A stretch of 27,600 bases of DNA, taken from the NCBI GenBank assembly GCA_049791675.1, contig JBARAD010000050.1, forward strand, positions 1-27,600, given 5' to 3'. A program made the position numbers and the translations under genes. The notes beneath the pieces were generated by a model. That model did no database searches, was not told where the DNA came from, and saw only the letters and a program-made list of their open reading frames with translations. Source of the DNA: Chryseosolibacter sp049791675. Its GTDB lineage: Bacteria > Bacteroidota > Bacteroidia > Cytophagales > Cyclobacteriaceae. Below are positions 7,868-14,985 of this stretch, in pieces (positions within the stretch are counted from its first letter, which is position 1; each line of letters opens with the position of its first letter).

Positions 7868-8695
7868 ATGTTTGTGGCTAACCTGTCAGTAGATTATGAT
7901 TTTCTGGAGGCTTACGATATGAAGCTCGTTGCAGGGCGTTCCTTCAGCCGTGATTTTACAACGGACCCGACATCGGCGTTTGTCGTGAATGAAACCGCTA
8001 TCAAGGAATTTAACTGGGAAAGTCCTGAAAAGGCGTTGGGACGAAAGATAAACCGGGAAGGGAAGGAGGGCAAAGTGATTGGCGTGATCAGTGATTTCCA
8101 TTTCATGTCGCTCACAACACCTGTCTCGGCAATGGTGTTGGAATTCAATCCCAATCAGTTCAATTCACTTTCGATACGTCTCGACCAGGCCAACACGGCT
8201 GCGGTGGTCGAAAAGATACAATCGCAATGGAATATTGCGTTTCCCGAGAAAGCGTTTGAGTACACCTTTCTGGATGAACAGCTCAATGAGCAATATCTGA
8301 ATTTCAGGAATTTCAGTCTGATCATTCAAAGCTTTACCATTGTTGCAATTTTGATTGCATGCCTTGGCGTTTATGGGCTGGTGCTCTTTGTTGTCAAACG
8401 CAAGGTGAAGGAGATCGGGGTCCGGAAAGTACTTGGCGCTTCCGTTGTTAACATTCTGAAAATGATCTACCGCGACTTTGCATGGTTGCTGGTGTTGGGA
8501 TTCTTGCTGGCCATCCCGCTTTCATATTTTCTATTGAATGCATGGCTTCGGAATTTTACGTACCACATCGCGATTGATGCGGCTACTTACGGCATCAGTC
8601 TCCTGATCATTGTGATCACCGTTTCCATGACCATTGGGTATCAGGCGGTAAAAGCATCCATGGCCAATCCGGTAACATCCCTGCGAACGGAATAA
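7868..8695 (+). CDS. ABC transporter permease, C-terminal part of the same frameshifted gene
   Basis: 275 residues in the +1 frame relative to the fragment ending at 7860. The first ~145 residues continue the second periplasmic MacB-like domain. Then come the C-terminal FtsX helices (about 146-166, 200-222 and 237-260) and the repeated E-I-G-V-R-K-V-L-G-A-S coupling motif, ending in the typical N-P-V-T-S-L-R-T-E. The ATG at 7868 is an internal Met of the full-length protein, not a natural start, since a permease half beginning mid-domain is not expected to function alone. No stop codon interrupts either half apart from the junction, so the break looks recent or is a sequencing error. Confidence 0.85.
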   Translation: MFVANLSVDYDFLEAYDMKLVAGRSFSRDFTTDPTSAFVVNETAIKEFNWESPEKALGRKINREGKEGKVIGVISDFHFMSLTTPVSAMVLEFNPNQFNSLSIRLDQANTAAVVEKIQSQWNIAFPEKAFEYTFLDEQLNEQYLNFRNFSLIIQSFTIVAILIACLGVYGLVLFVVKRKVKEIGVRKVLGASVVNILKMIYRDFAWLLVLGFLLAIPLSYFLLNAWLRNFTYHIAIDAATYGISLLIIVITVSMTIGYQAVKASMANPVTSLRTE

Positions 8696-8710
8696 CCGCA
8701 GGATAAGCGA

Positions 8711-9142
8711 TCAGGAGGAGACGTCAATATGATATACGTCCGTTTCGTTGCGTGAAATATTCTGAATGAAAAAACCTCCTGGTTCCGGGATTTCTTCAAC
8801 GAGGTCGAATTGTTTACACGATTTTGGCAGGCCGGAAAAAATCAGCAGGAACGAGTATTGTTGACCATCCGGAATCCTGGTCCATACGGGTGCGTAGGTA
8901 ATGTTTTCGGCATGAACCAGACCCGACTTTGTTCCTGAAAGGCTGTCTACTAGAAATGTGGTTTTCCAGATCCTGATGAGCATATTTTCCCATTTATTCC
9001 GGAAATTGCAATGTACATATACGTAGGAATCATCCAGGGTCAATGCGTCGATGCGCGTGCGGACCTCAACGTCCACTTCCGGTTTGAGGACCGGTAACTC
9101 AGGGTTTTTGCTGATCCCTGTATTTATGATAGGATGGTTCAC
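8711..9142 (-). CDS. Conserved hypothetical protein
   Basis: A 143-residue soluble protein with no signal peptide or membrane segment. It reads as beta-rich: V-D-V-E-V-R-T-R-I-D-A-L-T-L-D-D-S-Y-V-Y, then W-E-N-M-L-I-R-I-W-K-T-T-F-L, and a C-terminal I-P-E-P-G-G-F-F-I-Q-N-I-S-R-N-E-T-D-V-Y-H-I. The C-terminal pattern looks like a conserved motif of uncharacterised Bacteroidota proteins, which is a memory-based impression. The start is GTG; no ATG lies nearby in frame and a stop codon lies eight codons upstream. It converges on the permease gene with a 15-base gap. I cannot assign a function. Confidence 0.65.
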   Translation of the reverse strand: MNHPIINTGISKNPELPVLKPEVDVEVRTRIDALTLDDSYVYVHCNFRNKWENMLIRIWKTTFLVDSLSGTKSGLVHAENITYAPVWTRIPDGQQYSFLLIFSGLPKSCKQFDLVEEIPEPGGFFIQNISRNETDVYHIDVSS

Positions 9143-9270
9143 AACGCCAGATTTGACCTTATAAATTTACAAACTAAAAATCCCGAATCATACAATTGCT
9201 TGAAAACGTTCGCGACAGCCTTAAAAAGAAAGTCAGAAGGGATGGGTGGCAGGTGAAAGCGGCGAGGGCA

Positions 9271-9312
9271 TAAAAAACAAAACCCCCGGACGACTTCCGG
9301 GGGATTTTATTT
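9271..9312. terminator. Strong bidirectional rho-independent terminator
   Basis: CCCCCGGA (9283-9290) and TCCGGGGG (9296-9303) form a perfect eight-base GC-rich stem with a five-base loop. On the + strand it is followed by ATTTTATTT. On the - strand it is followed by TTTTGTTTTTT, an even better release signal. It lies well upstream of the leftward gene at 8711-9142, so its natural client is probably a - strand transcript starting to the right of it, not any annotated protein gene. Confidence 0.8.
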
Positions 9313-9319
9313 ACCTAAC

Positions 9320-9379
9320 CTATACCTGAAGGTTGACTGTTATAGTCAGTGTATAGATTAAAAATATTATGCCAACCAT
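9320..9379 (-). other. Possible micro-protein gene or small RNA
   Basis: On the - strand an ATG at 9379 opens 19 codons for MVGIIFLIYTLTITVNLQV and stops at TAG. The peptide is almost wholly hydrophobic, like a single short membrane helix. The same bases can fold: CTATAC (9320-9325) pairs with GTATAG (9351-9356), and inside it TGACT (9334-9338) pairs with AGTCA (9344-9348). A strong terminator follows 17 bases after the stop, and a TACGTTTG promoter element lies about 80 bases upstream. Coding and RNA readings are both open; chance is also possible at this size. Confidence 0.3.
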
Positions 9380-9456
9380 TCCGTACACGGTCAGCGGATC
9401 CCACGCCCCTTCTTCATTGCGGCCGGTGGAGATACACGCAAACCTGGACGTGTCAC

Positions 9457-9464
9457 CAAACGTA
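9457..9464 (-). promoter_or_regulatory. Candidate -7 element for a short leftward transcript
   Basis: On the - strand this reads TACGTTTG, a perfect TAnnTTTG match. A TTG-containing segment (ATTGA) lies about 17 bases upstream, slightly closer than ideal. Transcription from here would run about 180 bases to the terminator near 9271 and cover the possible micro-gene. It depends on pattern matching alone. Confidence 0.25.
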
Positions 9465-9643
9465 ATAAAAGTGCAAAATCTCAATAATTTGCAGTCTTTT
9501 TTATGTACCGGCTATTCCCAGCGTCTGTTTGTCACACTGAAACGACAGTAAGGATATCTCAGTTTCATGGGGAGTGGCGTCTACAGAAAGGTTTCACAGA
9601 AAGACATATTGTTTTGCAGGCGGCAGCAGTAAGAACCTAAGCG

Positions 9644-9672
9644 TTTTGCACATTTCCACATATTTATCCACA
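9644..9672 (+). other. Tandem cluster of DnaA-box sequences
   Basis: Three nonamers in the same orientation lie within 29 bases: TTTTGCACA (9644-9652, fits TTWTNCACA), ATTTCCACA (9652-9660, one mismatch) and TTATCCACA (9664-9672, the perfect consensus box). A further one-mismatch copy, TTTGTCACA, lies at 9528-9536, and the stretch 9463-9515 before it is A/T-rich. Flanking genes point away on both sides. This is the arrangement expected of a DnaA-binding locus: an origin, a titration site or a DnaA-regulated promoter. No gene of an origin neighbourhood such as dnaA, dnaN or gidA is present. Confidence 0.45.
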
Positions 9673-9976
9673 ATACAAGCGTGCTGAAATTCTGTGTGCT
9701 GTAAGGTTCACCATGAATTTCAACATCGAATGTCGGCCCAAAGGCGTGCCTAAAGAAAGAGCCGGACATAACGTATGGGCTAATCGCCGCTTTCTGGATT
9801 TTGTGGCGCTTCCGCTCCCGGGAGATCTGGATGCGTTCGCGGTTTCCTTTTCCGCTTATTCCGTATACATGAAAATACCCAGTTATCGGGGCCACGAATC
9901 CGGGATAATTTCGCATATTTAGGAAACGGCTGCCCGGAAATCGGGCGACAACAAAAAAACCTGGAGATACCTGATC

Positions 9977-10558
9977 ATGAAGTTTAAAGCCTTCTATAGT
10001 CGAATAAGCTTTAACCCATTTTTTCCCCTTCTGTTAATATTACTTGTTGCGGGCCAGGGATTCTCACAGAATCTGTCGAACAGAGCATCGTCGATGACGT
10101 TTACATCCAATGCTGAATTGGAGCTCATCAGCGCAAAAACTGACAAGGTGCAGGGACTGATAGACCCGGCAACCAATAAATTCGCCTTCAGCGTAGACGT
10201 AAGCACATTTCAGGGTTTTAACAGCCAGCTGCAGCGTGAGCATTTCAATGAGAAGTACATGGAAAGTGACAAATTTCCAAAGGCCCGTTTCAGTGGCAAG
10301 ATCATCGAGCCCATCGATCTCTCTGCTGATGGATCCTACGATGTCCGCGCGAAGGGCGAGCTAGAGATCCACGGACAGAAGCAGACGCGTATCATCAAAT
10401 CAAAGGTCACTGTTCAAAACCGGGTGGTGCGTATCGAATCAAATTTTTTTGTGCCCCTTGCTGACCATAACATTTCAATCCCATCCATTGTACGACAGAA
10501 GATTGCCACGGAGATCGAGGTAGAATTTGCCGCAACCATGTCCTTGCAAGATCTATGA
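9977..10558 (+). CDS. Secreted YceI-family protein
   Basis: A 193-residue protein with a signal peptide (about residues 1-30; the hydrophobic core is preceded by a longer basic segment, and cleavage is likely after F-S-Q). The mature part matches the YceI lipocalin-like barrel: an opening strand S-M-T-F-T-S-N-A, then V-D-V-S-T-F-Q-G-F-N-S and H-F-N-E-K-Y-M-E-S-D-K-F-P-K-A-R-F-S-G-K-I, which is the family hallmark, followed by G-E-L-E-I-H-G. YceI proteins bind isoprenoid or other lipid-like ligands in the periplasm. The stop codon overlaps the start of the next gene (ATGA at 10555-10558), so this protein and the propeller sensor are probably translated together. What it binds here is not readable. 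Confidence 0.9.
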   Translation: MKFKAFYSRISFNPFFPLLLILLVAGQGFSQNLSNRASSMTFTSNAELELISAKTDKVQGLIDPATNKFAFSVDVSTFQGFNSQLQREHFNEKYMESDKFPKARFSGKIIEPIDLSADGSYDVRAKGELEIHGQKQTRIIKSKVTVQNRVVRIESNFFVPLADHNISIPSIVRQKIATEIEVEFAATMSLQDL

Positions 10559-13227
10559 AAAAGCTTCTTCCTCTCTTCCTGGTTTGCTGTTGCCTGAAGT
10601 TTTCTTCGTTAACCGGTCAAACGCCGTTCTTTCAACAATACTATCCGTTAAAGAAGAATCATCCTGTTCAGGTGAACGCGATTTTTCAGGACAGTAAAGG
10701 TTTTATCTGGTTTGGAACCAATAAAGGTCTCTTCCGATTTGACGGGCTGGAGTATGACCACTACACGCATGCCGACACCCTTACCGACATTCACGTTACG
10801 GCCCTGGCTGAAGATTCTCTGGGCCGGATATGGGCCGGGCTTGTCGGCGGACAACTTACATATCTCGAAAATGGGAAGCTGAATCCTTTCGTTCCCCGCG
10901 AAGGTTCTGCCATTGCTCCGGTATCCGACATCCTTTTCGACCGGCAGGGCACGCTGTGGTTTTCCACAAGGAATGACGGCCTTTACTACTTCAGTCAGGA
11001 TCGGTTATATCGTGTGGATGAACAGGAAGGTTTGCCGGACCTCTTTATCTATGATCTTTTCGAAGATCCGGACGGTAATATCTGGGCGGGAACCGATGGC
11101 GGTATTGCTGTGTGTTCACTGAAAGACCGGAAAATAAGTATCAAAGTTATTGACAGTAAAGGCGGCCTGCCTGATATCATCATCAAGAAGATCAATCACC
11201 TTCACGGCGATACACTAAGCCTTGCAACAGAGGATGCGGGTATCCTGAATTATGATATGAAGACCCGTCGGGTTACCCCGATGATCAAACCCGACTGGAC
11301 GTATGGTTCAATCTCTGATTTTCAGGTTAAGGAGAATCAGGTTTGGATTTCTTGTCCGCGAAAGGGTTTGGTTGTCTATGACCGCGCGACGGCCAGCGTC
11401 AAAGTCATCAATCAGCATGCGGGCTCAGATCTGCTTTCGGTCAACACATTGATGAAGGATCGGGAAGGGAATATCTGGTCAGGCTCCAAAAATGGATTGA
11501 GCCGGACAATGGGTGACGCCGTTGAACATATCGAATCGTTGGAGCCATCAAAAGATATAAACATTCTTGCCTTGGCCGTTGATGCTCAGGACCGGATCTG
11601 GTTCTCAACGAGTGAAGGACTGTTCGTGAGAAGCCATCAGGCCAATGGCGCTACGGTTGTCACGGAACGACTTGGTAATACCGCATTTGAAAATTCCAAT
11701 ATCATCAGTCTCTTCGCGGATGATCAAGGATACATTTGGGCAGGATTATACGGAAATGGCTTACTGCAGGTCGATCCTGCGACGCATCGGATCCGTCACT
11801 TTAACAAAGAGCTGCGCAACGGAAATATTCTCAGCATCACAGGAAAAGGAAATACCATCTGGGTGGCGACCCTTGGCGGAAGTACTGCTATCGACTACGG
11901 CGACGGCAAGTATCAGTTCAGGAATTACAGTTCCGACGATGGGCTGAGCTCTGATTTTATTTATCAGGTCTTTATTGACAGCCAGAACCGGACATGGTTC
12001 GCTACTGACGGAAAGGGCGTCACCATGCTCGATCAAAAAGGCTTCCATCACTTCACAGAGGGTCTTGAATCCCGCGTGGTATACAGCGTGGCGGAAGATA
12101 TTCACAAGAATATATGGGTTACTTCGCAGGACAACGGTATTTACCTGCTGAAAGACAACAAATTTGTTATGGTGCCCGAGTTGCGGTTGAGGGATAATTC
12201 GATCCAATCGCTGGTAGCTGATCACCAGGGAAATGTGATCGCTATACACAACTATGGTATCGATGTATTTGACAGCAGCCAGAAAAAAATGCGGTACTGG
12301 GGAGAAGAGACCGGGATCCGTGACAAGCATCCCAATCTGAACGCAGTCGCAAAGGATAAATACGGCCACTTGTTTTTCGGTACCTCCAAAGGGATCGTGA
12401 AATTTTCACTTCGCAATGATCAGAATATCGTCGTTCCCATTCCGGCAATCGATGCAGTGACCGTCTATGGGGAGCCCGTCGACATGTCCCGGGGCAAGCA
12501 GTTGAATCATCACGAAAATAATGTTACGGTGCATTTCCTTGGCTTCTGGTATCAGAACACCGAAAACCTGAACTATCGCTACAAGCTGGAAAATTACGAT
12601 CTCGAGTGGATCTCCAGCCGCAACCAGGACGTTACGTACTCAAGACTTCCTCCGGGTGAATACGTTTTTAAGGTGAAGGTATCCGATACGGACGATTTCA
12701 GTCATGCGTTGGAAAGTTCAGTCATGTTTTCGATCAGTCCACCTTTCTGGCGCACCAGTGCGTTTTATGTCTTTGTCATTGGGCTTTTTGTTATTGGCGC
12801 TTACAGCCTGATGAAGTTCAGGGAACGCAGGCTGCTCGAAGATAAGTTGATCCTTGAGGCGAGGGTAGAGGAGCGCACGCGGGAAATCCAGCTCAAGACG
12901 GAGGAAATCCAGGCTCAGAATGAAGAGATTCTCGCCCAGGCGGAGGAGATCCAGGGCATTAACGAGAATCTCGAAATGCTGGTGAAGCAGCGGACCGCGG
13001 AGTTGGAAAAGAAAAACAAGGCACTGGAGGAATACGCCTTTATTAACGCGCACAAACTGCGAAGTCCTGTTGCGTCCATTCTCGGCTTACTGAATTTACT
13101 TTCAAAAAGCGATATGAAGGAGGATACGAGTGTGATCCGCGAGCACCTCCAACAGTCGGCTGATAAATTGGACGCGGTAGTTCGTTCCATCACGAAAGCC
13201 ATCGAAAAAGCGGATAATAAATTCTAG
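10555..13227 (+). CDS. Periplasmic propeller sensor with a DHp-like helix but no ATPase domain
   Basis: An 890-residue protein. It has a signal peptide (about 1-21), then many Reg_prop repeats (I-W-x-G-T-x-x-G-L patterns, about 25-630) forming two beta-propellers, a Y_Y_Y domain (about 640-710, with Y-R-Y-K-L-E-N-Y-D-L-E-W and L-P-P-G-E-Y-V-F-K-V), and one membrane helix (about 736-757). A long charged coiled coil (about 760-825, repeats of E-E-I-Q/L) follows, then A-F-I-N-A-H833-K-L-R-S-P-V-A-S-I-L-G-L. The last part resembles the dimerisation/phosphotransfer helix of histidine kinases, with H833 in the phosphoacceptor position. The protein ends about 55 residues later with no N, G1, F or G2 box. 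Hybrid sensors of this family normally detect extracellular glycans. This one could receive or relay phosphate but not hydrolyse ATP itself. No response regulator is adjacent. Confidence 0.88.
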   Translation: MKKLLPLFLVCCCLKFSSLTGQTPFFQQYYPLKKNHPVQVNAIFQDSKGFIWFGTNKGLFRFDGLEYDHYTHADTLTDIHVTALAEDSLGRIWAGLVGGQLTYLENGKLNPFVPREGSAIAPVSDILFDRQGTLWFSTRNDGLYYFSQDRLYRVDEQEGLPDLFIYDLFEDPDGNIWAGTDGGIAVCSLKDRKISIKVIDSKGGLPDIIIKKINHLHGDTLSLATEDAGILNYDMKTRRVTPMIKPDWTYGSISDFQVKENQVWISCPRKGLVVYDRATASVKVINQHAGSDLLSVNTLMKDREGNIWSGSKNGLSRTMGDAVEHIESLEPSKDINILALAVDAQDRIWFSTSEGLFVRSHQANGATVVTERLGNTAFENSNIISLFADDQGYIWAGLYGNGLLQVDPATHRIRHFNKELRNGNILSITGKGNTIWVATLGGSTAIDYGDGKYQFRNYSSDDGLSSDFIYQVFIDSQNRTWFATDGKGVTMLDQKGFHHFTEGLESRVVYSVAEDIHKNIWVTSQDNGIYLLKDNKFVMVPELRLRDNSIQSLVADHQGNVIAIHNYGIDVFDSSQKKMRYWGEETGIRDKHPNLNAVAKDKYGHLFFGTSKGIVKFSLRNDQNIVVPIPAIDAVTVYGEPVDMSRGKQLNHHENNVTVHFLGFWYQNTENLNYRYKLENYDLEWISSRNQDVTYSRLPPGEYVFKVKVSDTDDFSHALESSVMFSISPPFWRTSAFYVFVIGLFVIGAYSLMKFRERRLLEDKLILEARVEERTREIQLKTEEIQAQNEEILAQAEEIQGINENLEMLVKQRTAELEKKNKALEEYAFINAHKLRSPVASILGLLNLLSKSDMKEDTSVIREHLQQSADKLDAVVRSITKAIEKADNKF

Positions 13228-13386
13228 CGCAATCCCCCTGCCGGCAAAAGGTTATCCGAACCCGGGTCCTTTCTCCGAACTGTTAAACATCTTATCGTAT
13301 TTTTTTATCCAATCTTTTACCCGGATAAAGTTCATGGCCTTCCGGGTACAGTTCTTTTATGCTCGTTAGAAATTAACCAGCAGAAT

Positions 13387-14844
13387 ATGAAAAGGTTAGC
13401 CTTGAATGGAAGTATTTTTATTGTACTGATATGGATCGGTTCGTGCGCGAAAAACCCGGTTACCGGGAAGAACGAGCTGATGCTGATGTCGAAGGATCAG
13501 GAGATTGCCATGGGCCAGCAATCCGATCCGGAAATTGTGTCTTTCTTCGGTCTTTACGAAGACGAACGCTTACAGCGTTTTATCAATGAAAAAGGCAAAG
13601 CCATGGCGGCCGTTTCGCACCGTCAGGAGTTGCCATATGAATTTAAGATCGTCGACTCTCCGGTCGTGAACGCCTTTGCTGTTCCGGGTGGATACGTGTA
13701 CTTCACCCGCGGTATTATGGCGCACTTCAACAACGAAGCAGAGTTCGCCGGTGTACTCGGTCATGAGATCGGACACATCACCGCCCGGCACTCGGCAAAA
13801 CAATACAGCAACGCAATGCTGGGACAAATCGGCCTTGTGGCCGGGGCGGTCCTCTCTCCGGAGTTCGCACAATTTGCAGACGCAGCACAACAGGGTCTTC
13901 AATTATTGTTCTTGAAATTCGGAAGGGATGCCGAGAGCCAGTCGGATAAATTAGGTGTAGAATACTCCACAAAAATCGGGTACGACGCGTCCGAGATGGC
14001 AGGATTTTTCAGCACACTTGACCGGCTCAGCAGCCAGAACGGCCAGGAGGTTCCCACATTCTTATCTACGCACCCGGATCCGGCCGACCGTGAGAGAAAA
14101 GTAGCTAAACTTGCTTCCGAGTGGCAACGCAAAGTAAAATCAACTGACCTCGCGGTGAACCGTGATAACTACTTAAAGATGATTGACGGCATTGTCTATG
14201 GAGAAGATCCCAAGCAGGGATTTGTAGAGAACAGTGTATTCTATCATCCTGTGTTGAAATTTCAATTTGCTGTACCGACTGCATGGCAAGTTCAGAATAC
14301 ACCGCAGCAGGTTCAAATGGCTCCTGCTGATGGACGGGCAGTCATGATGTTAACACTTGCCCCGGGGAATTCGCTCGAGGAAGCAGCCCAGGCAGTGCTG
14401 CAGAAATATCAACTCAAAGTGGTGGAATCTAAACAGGATAGAGTGAATGGTCTGCCCGCCATCCTTTTGATTGCAGACCAGCAAGCGCAGCAACAGCAAC
14501 AGCAACAGAGCGCGCAGCAGACGCTCCGGACCCTGATGTATTTCATACAATATGGCGGAAATATTTACAATCTGATCGGGGCCACCTCACAGGCTGATTT
14601 TAATACTTACGCGCAATTGTTCCAGTCAACGATGGGTACCTTCCGGGAATTGGATGATCCCTCAAAGTTGAATAAACAAGCTGAGCGTGTGCGTGTTAAG
14701 GCTGTTCCACAGAACGGAACACTTGCACAGGCATTTGGCAGCCTGCGCGTAGACCAGAAGCGGATGGAGGAGCTTGCCATCCTGAATGGAATGAATTTAA
14801 ATGATCAGGTAGCGCGTGGAATGATGATCAAAGTGATCGAATAG
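13387..14844 (+). CDS. M48-family metalloprotease, lipoprotein (BepA-like)
   Basis: A 485-residue protein. The N-terminus ends in I-G-S-C20, a lipobox, so it should be lipid-anchored in the envelope. The zinc site is H126-E-I-G-H130 inside V-L-G-H-E-I-G-H-I-T-A-R-H-S, and E183 in R-D-A-E-S-Q-S-D-K is the third ligand. The surrounding sequence (N-A-F-A-V-P-G-G-Y-V-Y-F-T-R-G, S-T-H-P-D-P-A-D-R) matches M48 peptidases of the BepA/YfgC type, which degrade or assist misassembled outer-membrane proteins. After the catalytic domain come a ~150-residue region of unknown role, a glutamine-rich tract (about 365-378) and a C-terminal LysM-like module (about 440-485). A terminator follows. Family assignment is firm; the chaperone role is inferred. 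Confidence 0.92.
   Translation: MKRLALNGSIFIVLIWIGSCAKNPVTGKNELMLMSKDQEIAMGQQSDPEIVSFFGLYEDERLQRFINEKGKAMAAVSHRQELPYEFKIVDSPVVNAFAVPGGYVYFTRGIMAHFNNEAEFAGVLGHEIGHITARHSAKQYSNAMLGQIGLVAGAVLSPEFAQFADAAQQGLQLLFLKFGRDAESQSDKLGVEYSTKIGYDASEMAGFFSTLDRLSSQNGQEVPTFLSTHPDPADRERKVAKLASEWQRKVKSTDLAVNRDNYLKMIDGIVYGEDPKQGFVENSVFYHPVLKFQFAVPTAWQVQNTPQQVQMAPADGRAVMMLTLAPGNSLEEAAQAVLQKYQLKVVESKQDRVNGLPAILLIADQQAQQQQQQQSAQQTLRTLMYFIQYGGNIYNLIGATSQADFNTYAQLFQSTMGTFRELDDPSKLNKQAERVRVKAVPQNGTLAQAFGSLRVDQKRMEELAILNGMNLNDQVARGMMIKVIE
14473..14523 (+). repeat. CAG/CAA repeat encoding a polyglutamine tract
   Basis: Alternating CAA and CAG codons give a run of seven glutamines within D-Q-Q-A-Q-Q-Q-Q-Q-Q-Q-S-A-Q-Q of the M48 protease. 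The mixed codons limit simple slippage, but the stretch is low-complexity and may vary in length between strains. It probably marks a flexible linker. Confidence 0.8.
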
Positions 14845-14864
14845 AGCTAAGAAGGATTTACTTC

Positions 14865-14910
14865 AAAAAAGCGGAGACGCGTTGCACTGCATCGCGTCTT
14901 CGTTCTTTTT
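14865..14910 (+). terminator. Rho-independent terminator after the M48 protease gene
   Basis: AGACGCG (14875-14881) pairs with CGCGTCT (14893-14899), followed by TTCGTTCTTTTT. An A-run precedes the stem, so it may also work on the opposite strand. It begins about 20 bases after the stop codon. Confidence 0.65.
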
Positions 14911-14985
14911 CGCCCGTCCGATGCAGCATGAAGGTATCCTGTGCGGTACGACATTTTTATTTGTGTTCGCACCAACGTAGCTAAA

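Larger units (their letters stand above)
9143..9976. other. Longest gene-free region: terminator, possible micro-gene and DnaA boxes
   Basis: This region separates a leftward gene from a rightward one. It contains a strong bidirectional hairpin (9283-9303), a possible 19-codon reading frame and bipartite hairpin (9320-9379, - strand), an A/T-rich patch (9463-9515), and a tandem cluster of DnaA-box sequences (9644-9672). Open frames at 9581-9916 (-), 9713-9922 (+) and 9369-9551 (+) do not resemble any protein family I know and overlap each other or these elements, so I do not call them as genes. Confidence 0.6.

Noticed and set aside
7850..7872. Programmed +1 frameshift in the permease gene
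   Set aside because: The junction GAG-TGA-G lacks a known slippery arrangement such as CTT-TGA-C and the tRNA could not re-pair in the +1 frame; an indel is simpler.
9581..9916. 111-codon - strand frame in the gene-free region
   Set aside because: No recognisable domain, composition is mixed, and it overlaps a + strand frame (9713-9922) and the DnaA-box cluster. It could be a decayed or orphan gene, but I cannot support it.
11761..12369. 202-codon frame antisense to the propeller sensor
   Set aside because: It lies entirely within repeats of the sensor on the opposite strand and has no family resemblance.
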